From assembly GCA_023428365.1 (NCBI GenBank), contig JAEYYQ010000633.1, positions 1-5,271 on the forward strand: a DNA stretch of 5,271 nucleotides, written 5' to 3'. The DNA is from Pseudomonadota bacterium (GTDB taxonomy: Bacteria; Pseudomonadota; Alphaproteobacteria; Rhizobiales; Hyphomicrobiaceae). The notes under the pieces were generated by a model. The model ran no database searches and was not told the origin of the DNA. It saw only the letters and a list, made by a program, of their open reading frames with translations. Every line of letters starts with the position of its first letter. The stretch's first letter is position 1. The position numbers and the translations under genes are program-made. Below, one piece after another: positions 1 to 4,814 of the stretch.

Positions 1-200
1 TAAAGGCCTTGGGCCTCGAGCCTGTTCACGTGTTTTCCAATGGCGGGTTGGATGCCAACTGGCTGGATAAGCACGGCGTTCCGACCGTCACGATCGGTGC
101 GGGTCAATACGAAATTCATACCGTGAACGAATATGTGGATCTTCCGGAATTTGCTCAGGGGTGCCGTCTCGCGATCAAACTGGCGACGCTCGAAAGCTGA
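1..200 (+). CDS. M20-family metallopeptidase, C-terminal fragment (peptidase T-like)
   Basis: This is the last 65 or so codons of a gene cut by the left edge. The frame is open from base 3 back to the edge, so the TTG at 9 should not be read as a real start. Visible pieces are SNGGLDANWL, then GVPTVTIGAGQ, then IHTVNEYVDL. This order is the usual C-terminal end of M20/M25/M40 zinc peptidases of the PepT-like group (di- and tripeptidases, carboxypeptidase G2 relatives). The His of IHTVNE matches the conserved C-terminal metal-ligand His of the family. The catalytic domain core lies outside the window, so substrate (peptide, acylated amino acid or carbamoyl compound) cannot be told. The family is usually cytoplasmic. 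The TGA at 198-200 is followed 100 bases later by a permease on the same strand, which would fit co-transcription with an uptake system. Family call is firm; exact enzyme is not. Confidence 0.85.
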   Translation, partial: KALGLEPVHVFSNGGLDANWLDKHGVPTVTIGAGQYEIHTVNEYVDLPEFAQGCRLAIKLATLES

Positions 201-221
201 TCGACGGAGTTGAAATCCACT

Positions 222-237
222 GGCCTTTCCGGAGGCC
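222..237 (+). promoter_or_regulatory. Hairpin that covers a Shine-Dalgarno sequence in the permease leader
   Basis: GGCCT (222-226) and AGGCC (233-237) form a perfect 5-bp inverted repeat with loop TTCCGG. The GGAGG at 231-235, the best ribosome site for the ATG at 242, lies in the loop and right arm, so folding would hide it. No T-run follows, so a rho-independent terminator for the upstream peptidase is unlikely. Regulation is inferred; only the repeat and its overlap with GGAGG are seen. Confidence 0.4.
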
Positions 238-241
238 CTCG

Positions 242-304
242 ATGTGGGAGGGACAGGGTATGATCAGTGGCAGAACTCTGTCTCCCAGGGGGACCATGAC
301 GTGA
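242..304 (+). CDS. Possible 20-residue leader peptide, overlapping the permease start
   Basis: An ATG at 242 sits 6 bases after GGAGG (231-235). It opens a 20-codon frame (MWEGQGMISG then RTLSPRGTMT) ending in TGA at 302-304. That stop overlaps the GTG at 301 in the sequence GTGA, a typical arrangement for translational coupling. A second in-frame ATG lies at 260. The peptide has no signal sequence or recognisable domain and no run of one amino acid as in classical attenuators. It could be chance in a short leader. The competing reading is that GTG 244, in the permease frame, starts a permease with 19 extra hydrophilic residues, using the same GGAGG. Conservation would decide. Confidence 0.3.
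   Translation: MWEGQGMISGRTLSPRGTMT
288..293 (+). promoter_or_regulatory. Ribosome binding site supporting GTG 301 of the SLC13 permease
   Basis: GGGGGA ends 7 bases before the GTG at 301. This supports 301 over the in-frame GTG at 244. The residues between the two starts are hydrophilic, and the first membrane helix begins directly after 301. The site lies inside the 242-304 leader ORF, so ribosomes finishing that ORF would pass over it. Confidence 0.55.
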
Positions 305-2115
305 GTGAAATCGCGATTATTGGCTGCATTATCGCCAGTCTTGTCGCCCTCTTTGTCTCAAATCGTCTTCCGGTGATTGTCGTTGCATTGGCGACACCGG
401 TCGCACTTTGGGCGACGGGGCTGCTGTCGCTATCGGAAGCGCTCGGCGGCTTTGGTGATCCGGCGGTTATTTTCATTGCCACGCTATTCGTCGTGAGTAC
501 GGCTCTCGAGCAGAGTGGTGTGACAGCCTGGGCTGGGCAGTTCCTCATAAGTCAGGCCGGAGAGAACAGCCGCAGCCGCCTGCTTATGCTTATTATGACT
601 CTCGTCGCTTTATTGACGGCGCTGATCAGCGTCAACGGTGCGGTGGCGGCATTGCTTCCTGTCGTCGTCGTCATGGCGATACGGCTGAAGCGATCAACAT
701 CACAATTGCTGATGCCGCTCGTATTTTCCGCGCATGCGGGTTCAATGCTCGCGTTGACCGGAACTCCGGTCAACGTGCTGGTTTCTGACGCCGCTGTTGA
801 TGCGGGCCTCCGGGCGTTTGGGTTCTTTGAATTCGCTCTGGTTGGAATTCCGCTTCTGCTCGGGACGATGGCAATTGTGATCCTGTTCGGACAATGGCTT
901 TTGCCTGAGAGAAATGGTCAATCCCTGCCGTCTGATTTGAGTAAGCATGCCAATACTCTGATTGAACAGTACGCGCTGAACAATGGGCTGTTTCGGGTTC
1001 GCGTACGGGAGGCATCACCGTTGGTCGGGCAGGACGCCAGCCAGTTAAATATCGAGGCGTTCCCTGATCTTTATCTGTCTGGGCTTCATGAACGCGGCAG
1101 CAGTAATCCGTTGCGGCGGAGCACGTTGCAGGAAGGTGATTACATTCTCCTGCGCGGCAGTGCGGAATCTGCCTCTGCCTTCGCGACTGCCAATAATCTC
1201 GCATTCCACAGTGAGGAAAATCCGGATTCGACGGAGGAAGTCCTTTTTAATCGCAATTCCGGACTCGCCGAGGTCATGATACCGCCGCGGTCTGCCCTTG
1301 TTGGTGAAACGATGTTCCCGGGCATGGTGACCGAAAGCGGTGATCTCCTGGTCATCGCCGTTCAGCGCAATGGAGTTGATCTGGGATATGAGCGGGTTTC
1401 ATTACAGCCCGGCGACACCCTGCTGCTGCAGGGAACATGGAAGGCGCTCGACGTTCATCTTAATGATCCTGATGTTCTGGTCGTGAACTCGCCGGAGCTG
1501 GTTCGTCGGCAGGCCGTGCCTTTGGGCGCCGGCGCCAAGCAAACCATCGCGATTCTGCTTATGATGGTGTTCCTGCTTGCGACGAATTTGGTCCCGCCAG
1601 CGATCGCGGGATTGCTGGCTGCCGGAGCCATTGTGCTCACCAACGTGCTGAGCATCGAGCAGATTTACCGTTCGATCGGCTGGACAACTGTAATCCTCGT
1701 AGCGGCGATGATGCCCCTTTCGACTGCGATGATTCAGACGGGTGCCGCGCAGCTTGTTGCCGAGGGTCTCGTCTCTGCGGTCGGCAATTCCGGACCGTTC
1801 GCCCTATTGGCGGGATTGTTCCTCCTGACTGCCATCCTCGGGCAGCTCATCAGCAATACGGCGACGGCATTGATTGTCATTCCGATCGCGGTTTCCGCCG
1901 CGACGCAAATAAATCTGTCGCCGCAACCGGTGTTGATGAGCGTTGCCGTTGCTGCCGCGGCGGCGTTCCTGACGCCGATCGCGACGCCGACAAACCTCAT
2001 GGTTATGGCGCCGGGTGGATACAAATTTGGCGATTACTGGAAATTGGGACTGCCACTGCTGGTCTGGTTTTTTGTCGTGGCGACGGTCTACATTCCATTG
2101 ATCTGGAGCTTCTAA
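301..2115 (+). CDS. SLC13 (DASS/ArsB-NhaD)-type permease with two TrkA-C-like domains
   Basis: A 604-residue inner-membrane protein, the usual size for bacterial SLC13 permeases carrying RCK-C/TrkA-C domains. It shows the family's inverted-repeat plan. The N-terminal half has helices to about residue 208, with SVNGAVAALLP (from 110) and TGTPVN (153-158). The C-terminal half has helices from about 410, with SNTATALIVIP (from 518) and TPIATPTNLMVMAP (from 558). The paired SNT-like and T-P-x-N motifs form the substrate and Na+ sites in DASS transporters. The first-half motif reads S-V-N-G instead of S-N-T. Between the halves lie two soluble beta-rich domains at about 231-301 and 321-387, each with the TrkA-C pattern (LVGQ.. 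then EGDYILLRG; LVGET.. then PGDTLLLQG). In other proteins these sense ligands or regulate gating. Substrate is unknown; sulfate or a di/tricarboxylate are family possibilities. GTG 301 is preferred for its close GGGGGA and the helix that follows; GTG 244 would add 19 residues. The upstream peptidase suggests a linked catabolic role, which is inference. Confidence 0.9.
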   Translation: MSEIAIIGCIIASLVALFVSNRLPVIVVALATPVALWATGLLSLSEALGGFGDPAVIFIATLFVVSTALEQSGVTAWAGQFLISQAGENSRSRLLMLIMTLVALLTALISVNGAVAALLPVVVVMAIRLKRSTSQLLMPLVFSAHAGSMLALTGTPVNVLVSDAAVDAGLRAFGFFEFALVGIPLLLGTMAIVILFGQWLLPERNGQSLPSDLSKHANTLIEQYALNNGLFRVRVREASPLVGQDASQLNIEAFPDLYLSGLHERGSSNPLRRSTLQEGDYILLRGSAESASAFATANNLAFHSEENPDSTEEVLFNRNSGLAEVMIPPRSALVGETMFPGMVTESGDLLVIAVQRNGVDLGYERVSLQPGDTLLLQGTWKALDVHLNDPDVLVVNSPELVRRQAVPLGAGAKQTIAILLMMVFLLATNLVPPAIAGLLAAGAIVLTNVLSIEQIYRSIGWTTVILVAAMMPLSTAMIQTGAAQLVAEGLVSAVGNSGPFALLAGLFLLTAILGQLISNTATALIVIPIAVSAATQINLSPQPVLMSVAVAAAAAFLTPIATPTNLMVMAPGGYKFGDYWKLGLPLLVWFFVVATVYIPLIWSF

Positions 2116-2170
2116 GCCAAACTGGCGATCAGACTTCTCTATTGTCCAAAATGCCATCGGGCAAACTGAC

Positions 2171-2749
2171 ATGAGACCAATTATGAAAAAGGCTATTGCT
2201 TCAGCCGCTCAAGGAATGCCGAACCGGGATTGGAGAGGATTTGCCATTGTCGGTCTTGTGCTGATCGTGTCCGGCACAATCGCCGTGCTCACGCCTGGCC
2301 TCGCGACAACCCTGACGACCACGGTTCTTGGAGGCGGACTGACGATTGCAGGAGTGATCTCGGTCTACCAGGCGATGCGCGATAGCGATTGGGCTGGTTG
2401 TAACTGGCAGCTTTTGCTGGGCGCGGCCGAGGTTGCGGGCGGTGTCTTCATCATCATCAATCCCTTGAAGGGCGCGGCTGCGGTCACGCTGGCTGTTGCT
2501 GTATCTATTCTCGCTCTCGGCATCACGCAGATTGGACTTGCACTCAAGATCCGGCCGCAAAGTGGGTGGGATTGGCTGATCATTGCAGGTGTTGCTTCGG
2601 TCTTGATCGGGCTAGCGCTGATCATGCGATTCCCCTTCGGGATCACGGAAAGCCCGGGCGTCATGGCTGGGATCTCCCTCATTTGTGGCGGTATTGCGCA
2701 CATTGTTTTGGCTGTTGGTCGGCGTCGGGCACTCACGAATCCGGCTTGA
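2171..2749 (+). CDS. HdeD-family (DUF308) six-helix membrane protein
   Basis: A 192-residue protein of typical HdeD/DUF308 length with six predicted membrane helices, at about 22-40, 44-67, 79-97, 101-125, 133-152 and 162-183. A threefold internal pattern is visible: Trp, then Gly-rich helix, then Pro, at W21 to P42, W79 to P98 and W135 to P155. This Trp-helix-Pro repeat is characteristic of DUF308. In Escherichia coli, HdeD is an inner-membrane protein linked to acid resistance at high cell density; many bacterial relatives are named only by similarity. HdeA/HdeB partners are not present here. ATG 2171 has weak GGG upstream (2159-2161); ATG 2183 (MKKAIASAAQ) is an equally possible start with GAGA 6 bases ahead. 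It begins 55 bases after the permease stop with no convincing terminator between, so read-through from the permease is plausible. Membrane topology and family are clear; the physiological job is inferred. Confidence 0.85.
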   Translation: MRPIMKKAIASAAQGMPNRDWRGFAIVGLVLIVSGTIAVLTPGLATTLTTTVLGGGLTIAGVISVYQAMRDSDWAGCNWQLLLGAAEVAGGVFIIINPLKGAAAVTLAVAVSILALGITQIGLALKIRPQSGWDWLIIAGVASVLIGLALIMRFPFGITESPGVMAGISLICGGIAHIVLAVGRRRALTNPA

Positions 2750-2784
2750 CCCCGTCGCCCGAGGTTATCGTCGGCATTACTGCG

Positions 2785-2796
2785 CGCTGCGCAGCG
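2785..2796. repeat. 12-bp perfect palindrome in the hdeD-like to GST gap
   Basis: CGCTGCGCAGCG reads the same on both strands. As RNA it folds poorly (4-bp stem, GCGC loop), so a dimeric protein-binding site is more likely than a terminator. It lies about 60 bases before the GST start. No regulator can be named, and in GC-rich DNA such a palindrome can be chance. Confidence 0.35.
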
Positions 2797-2805
2797 AAAC
2801 CTCTC

Positions 2806-2819
2806 ACGCTCAGAAGCGT
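2806..2819. repeat. Short inverted repeat (5-bp arms, 4-base loop) upstream of GST
   Basis: ACGCT (2806-2810) and AGCGT (2815-2819) flank CAGA. Together with the palindrome at 2785-2796 it makes a 35-base structured block between two genes. No T-run follows, so a strong intrinsic terminator is not supported, although a weak 3' end structure for the upstream transcript is possible. Confidence 0.3.
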
Positions 2820-2855
2820 TGTTGGTGGTAGGTGTCGATTGATCAAAGCCCAGAG

Positions 2856-3557
2856 ATGACCGATTACGTACTCTACTACTGGTCTGTGCCATTTCGCGGG
2901 CAGTTCGTGCGGGCTGTCCTGGCCTACGCCGGAAAGACCTGGACGGAAGGTGGGGACGCAGCAATCTCGAAGCTGATGAACGCGCCCGTGAGCCACATGC
3001 CGGTCCCTTTCATGGGGCCGCCAATCCTAGTTGATAAGAAAGCAGATTTTGCCATCGCTGAGATGCCGGCCATCATCCTTTATCTCGGTGAGACGCTGGA
3101 CTTGATGCCCGCGACCGCTGCTCTGCGCGCGACGACCATGAAGGTTGTCAATGATGCTAACGATGTGATCGACGAGATCACGCTGGATGGCGGACGCGCG
3201 ATGTGGACGAAAAAGCGCTGGCAGGACTTCACCCCGCGCTTGAAGAAATGGATGTTGTTATGGGAAGAGACCGGTCGCCGGCATGGTCTGAAGGCCACCT
3301 CCGGCTTTCTGCTCGGCGGCGGGAGGCCGGGTATCGCCGACGTCGTGACTGCTACCCTTTGGTCGACCATGGCCGACCGCTTTCAGAAGATCGAGGCGAT
3401 CCTCAAAGAAACAGCACCCATGACGGCCGCCCTAACACGGCGAATTGCTGATCTGCCAGCGCTAGCTAAGCTGGCCGCCAAGGCGCAACAGGACTATGGC
3501 AACGCTTATTGCGGTGGCCAGATCGAAGCTTCGCTCCGCCGTGTCCTCGGTGCTTGA
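2856..3557 (+). CDS. Glutathione S-transferase family protein
   Basis: A 233-residue cytosolic protein of normal GST size. The N-terminal thioredoxin-like half opens with YVLYYWSVPFRGQFVRAVL (residues 4-22), the beta1-alpha1 unit that carries the catalytic Tyr/Ser in GSTs. Candidates are Y7, Y8 and S10; no Cys is present there. The cis-Pro segment MPVPFMGPPIL (48-58, likely P56) follows, then the glutathione-binding stretch AIAEMPAIILYLGE (66-79). In most GSTs this last site reads E/Q-S; here it is E69-M70, so binding of the gamma-glutamyl group may differ. The helical C-terminal half contains GIADVVTATLW (159-169), the N-capping region with conserved D162. Family members join glutathione to electrophiles or act as peroxidases; substrate is unknown. 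ATG 2856 is chosen because the fold starts right there; GTG 2832 would add eight residues. The ribosome site is weak for either. The gene stands apart from its neighbours (106-base gap before, no intact gene just after). Confidence 0.85.
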   Translation: MTDYVLYYWSVPFRGQFVRAVLAYAGKTWTEGGDAAISKLMNAPVSHMPVPFMGPPILVDKKADFAIAEMPAIILYLGETLDLMPATAALRATTMKVVNDANDVIDEITLDGGRAMWTKKRWQDFTPRLKKWMLLWEETGRRHGLKATSGFLLGGGRPGIADVVTATLWSTMADRFQKIEAILKETAPMTAALTRRIADLPALAKLAAKAQQDYGNAYCGGQIEASLRRVLGA

Positions 3558-3569
3558 GCATATCATTAG

Positions 3570-3701
3570 CCTTCAGGCCGCGATGCCCGACCTAGCTCGA
3601 TTCGCGAGGACGCTCACTTCGTCGAAGATGTCGACGAAGATCTGATCCGCCTCTCCATCGGTCTGGTAGGCGCTGAGGACATTGTTGCCGATCTGCAGTA
3701 G
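3570..3701 (+). pseudogene. Remnant of a Cys/Met-metabolism PLP-dependent enzyme (C-terminal about 43 codons)
   Basis: The frame between TAG 3567 and TAG 3699-3701 reads SSIRED (3594-3611), then VDEDLIRLSIGL (3630-3665), then AEDIVADLQ before the stop. This matches the C-terminal signature of cystathionine gamma-synthase/lyase and O-acylhomoserine sulfhydrylase relatives, commonly of the form S-I-x-R-E, then ~10 residues, then D-L-I-R-L-S-V-G-x-E-x-x-x-D-L-x-x-D-L. The spacing from S-I to L-I-R-L-S also agrees with the family. These enzymes use PLP to handle sulfur amino acids. Only this tail is present: the roughly 350 upstream residues with the PLP lysine are missing, and the GST gene lies where they should be. 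There is no start codon or ribosome site in the frame. It is best read as a deletion or recombination scar. The match is by eye from a short stretch, but the motif is distinctive. Confidence 0.65.
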
Positions 3702-3827
3702 GGACTAGAGGGGCTTTGACGCGCCTGCTCACTCACCTCGTTACACGCGAACGCCAACGCTCTACACAGTTGGGTGGCGATGGTCTGCGTTCGAGCAGTG
3801 AACAAAAGAATGCGACGGGAAGCACAG
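3702..3827 (+). other. Non-coding upstream region of the yggS-family gene
   Basis: Between the enzyme remnant and the chosen yggS start no supported gene is seen. TTGACG at 3716-3721 resembles a -35 box, but the best partner about 17-19 bases on (TTACAC, 3741-3746) is a poor -10, so no promoter is called. The yggS frame is open back to GTG 3774 and has ATGs at 3780 and 3810, so part of this region could be coding if the start is earlier. Confidence 0.4.
3817..3822 (+). promoter_or_regulatory. Ribosome binding site deciding the yggS-family start
   Basis: GGGAAG ends 5 bases before ATG 3828. The upstream in-frame candidates (GTG 3774, ATG 3780, ATG 3810) have no comparable purine-rich site, and the residues they add (such as VNKRMRREAQ) are not family-like. 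This favours the 263-residue form. Confidence 0.5.
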
Positions 3828-4619
3828 ATGACGGAAACCCAACACAGCGTGTCCCTTTCGTTCGAGGACGTAAAGCGCTTCGGCTCCGATCCGCTTTCAA
3901 CCTTCCGTACCAATCTGGCGGCGGTCGAGCACAGAATTGCGCAGGCTTGCGCACGTGCGGGTCGTGACCGTGCTTCCGTGCGGTTGCTTCCCATCACCAA
4001 GACGGTGCCCGCACACATCCTACGTTTCGCCTGGGAGGCAGGCATTACTTCCTACGGTGAAAACAAGATCCAGGAGGCCACCGCAAAGCGCGAGGCGCTG
4101 TGCGATCTCGCCATCGACTGGAGCATCGTCGGTCATCTGCAGACCAACAAGGTCAAATATCTGACGCGGTTTGCCCATGAGTTCCATGCCCTCGACAGCC
4201 TGCGACTCGCTGACCTCCTTAACAAGCGCCTCGAGCGTGAGAACCGTTCGCTCGACGTCTATGTACAAATCAATACCTCGAACGAGGAGAGCAAGTATGG
4301 TCTGCATCCGGATGCGCTGCTACCGTTCGTTGACACCCTCGAGCAATTCCCGCGGCTCAGACCGCGCGGGCTCATGACGCTTGCAGTGTTCAGCCCCGAC
4401 ATGACGAAGGTGCGGCCATGCTTCACGCTGTTGCGGACTTTGCGCGACGAAGCCGTTAAACGCCATCCGGGGTTAACTGGACTTTCAATGGGCATGACCG
4501 GCGATTTCGAGGAAGCGATCGAGGAAGGCGCGACCGTCGTGCGCGTGGGGCAGGCCATCTTCGGCAAGCGTCCAACCCCTGACGGACACTACTGGCCCGG
4601 CTTTGCGGGCAACGGATGA
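3828..4619 (+). CDS. yggS: YggS/PLPBP-family pyridoxal-phosphate homeostasis protein
   Basis: A 263-residue cytosolic protein with the single-domain alanine-racemase-like barrel of COG0325. These proteins bind PLP and maintain B6 and amino-acid balance without clear enzymatic activity. Family landmarks appear in order: LLPITKTVP with the PLP-binding lysine K58; SYGENKIQEA (75-84), matching F-G-E-N-x-x-Q-E; WSIVGHLQTNKVKYL (98-112), matching W-H-F-I-G-x-L-Q-x-N-K; VQINTSNEESKYG (146-158); PRLRPRGLMTLA (175-186); and SMGMTGDFEEAIEEGATVVR (220-239), then GQAIFGKR, the phosphate-binding end. The usual M-S-x-D is M-T-G-D here. The protein is 20-40 residues longer than common YggS proteins because of an N-terminal stretch of about 23 residues (from MTETQHSVSL) and a short C-terminal tail. 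Starts at 3810 or earlier would lengthen it more. The stop overlaps the next possible start (TGATG), suggesting a coupled downstream small ORF and permease. Confidence 0.9.
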   Translation: MTETQHSVSLSFEDVKRFGSDPLSTFRTNLAAVEHRIAQACARAGRDRASVRLLPITKTVPAHILRFAWEAGITSYGENKIQEATAKREALCDLAIDWSIVGHLQTNKVKYLTRFAHEFHALDSLRLADLLNKRLERENRSLDVYVQINTSNEESKYGLHPDALLPFVDTLEQFPRLRPRGLMTLAVFSPDMTKVRPCFTLLRTLRDEAVKRHPGLTGLSMGMTGDFEEAIEEGATVVRVGQAIFGKRPTPDGHYWPGFAGNG

Positions 4620-4783
4620 TGCACCTGATGTCCGTACAGAGGCAGGTTGTCGATGGTCATACCGGCGACAACGCTGTTATCTGCGCCCCGGCGTGCGAGC
4701 ACGGCCATGCTCTGCCTCAAACCAGTAGGGCTTTCGCGGAATATCTGGCGCAACTCGAACACGAAATTCATCTCGTCGCCTGA
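4619..4783 (+). CDS. Possible 54-residue small protein coupled to yggS
   Basis: ATG 4619 overlaps the yggS TGA by one base (TGATG), a typical coupled start. The frame stays open for 54 codons to TGA 4781-4783. It begins MHLMSVQRQV, has two Cys in ICAPACEHGH (21-30) with two His close by, and ends with an amphipathic-looking stretch (SRAFAEYLAQLEHEIHLV, 36-53). The C-x-x-x-C-x-H-x-H spacing could hold a metal, but this is speculation. No family is recognised. The same interval is also open on the minus strand (4771 to 4589, 60 codons, start MNFVFELRQI), which weakens the case. The plus frame is preferred because both neighbours are on the plus strand and the overlap is tight. If not coding, it is simply the yggS-permease spacer. 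Confidence 0.35.
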   Translation: MHLMSVQRQVVDGHTGDNAVICAPACEHGHALPQTSRAFAEYLAQLEHEIHLVA

Positions 4784-4788
4784 GGCGA
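4776..4788 (+). promoter_or_regulatory. Hairpin over the small ORF stop, just before the permease ribosome site
   Basis: TCGCC (4776-4780) and GGCGA (4784-4788) pair around TGA, which is the small ORF stop. Immediately after, CCGC (4795-4798) and GCGG (4804-4807) can pair with AGGAG in the loop, placing the permease ribosome site in a second small stem-loop. AGGCG occurs three times (4783-4787, 4790-4794, 4802-4806), so other pairings are possible. There is no T-run, so not a terminator. A translation-control role is inference. Confidence 0.3.
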
Positions 4789-4798
4789 GAGGCGCCGC

Positions 4799-4804
4799 AG
4801 GAGG
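4799..4804 (+). promoter_or_regulatory. Perfect AGGAGG ribosome site deciding a TTG start
   Basis: AGGAGG stands 10 bases before TTG 4815, the only start codon near the first hydrophobic helix of the downstream carrier. The frame is also open upstream to ATG 4707, but that start lacks a good ribosome site and would add a non-membrane stretch (SSPEARGAAGGGS). A TTG start with a strong ribosome site is common in GC-rich proteobacteria. Confidence 0.6.
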
Positions 4805-4814
4805 CGGATCGGCG

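Noticed and set aside
770..1204. Minus-strand 144-codon ORF inside the SLC13 permease
   Set aside because: Arg/Gln-rich shadow opposite a well-supported membrane protein.
2116..2126. GCCA-AAC-TGGC mini-hairpin after the SLC13 permease stop
   Set aside because: Only a 4-bp stem and no T-run; too weak for a terminator.
2365..2964. Minus-strand 199-codon ORF across the hdeD-like gene, gap and GST start
   Set aside because: Long, but Arg/Pro/Ser-rich with no domain. It runs antisense to two well-supported genes.
3716..3746. Possible sigma-70 promoter TTGACG with TTACAC before yggS
   Set aside because: The -35 box is good but the -10 box shares few bases with TATAAT and the spacing is 19. Not enough to call.
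3614..4045. Minus-strand 143-codon ORF opposite the remnant and the start of yggS
   Set aside because: Low-complexity Arg/Ser/Ala-rich translation typical of antisense frames in GC-rich DNA, and it lies opposite a clear YggS coding region.
4589..4771. Minus-strand 60-codon ORF starting MNFVFELRQI
   Set aside because: Protein-like in composition but opposite to all neighbours, overlaps the end of yggS by 31 bases, has only a weak ribosome site and no recognised family. Kept as the alternative to the plus-strand small ORF.
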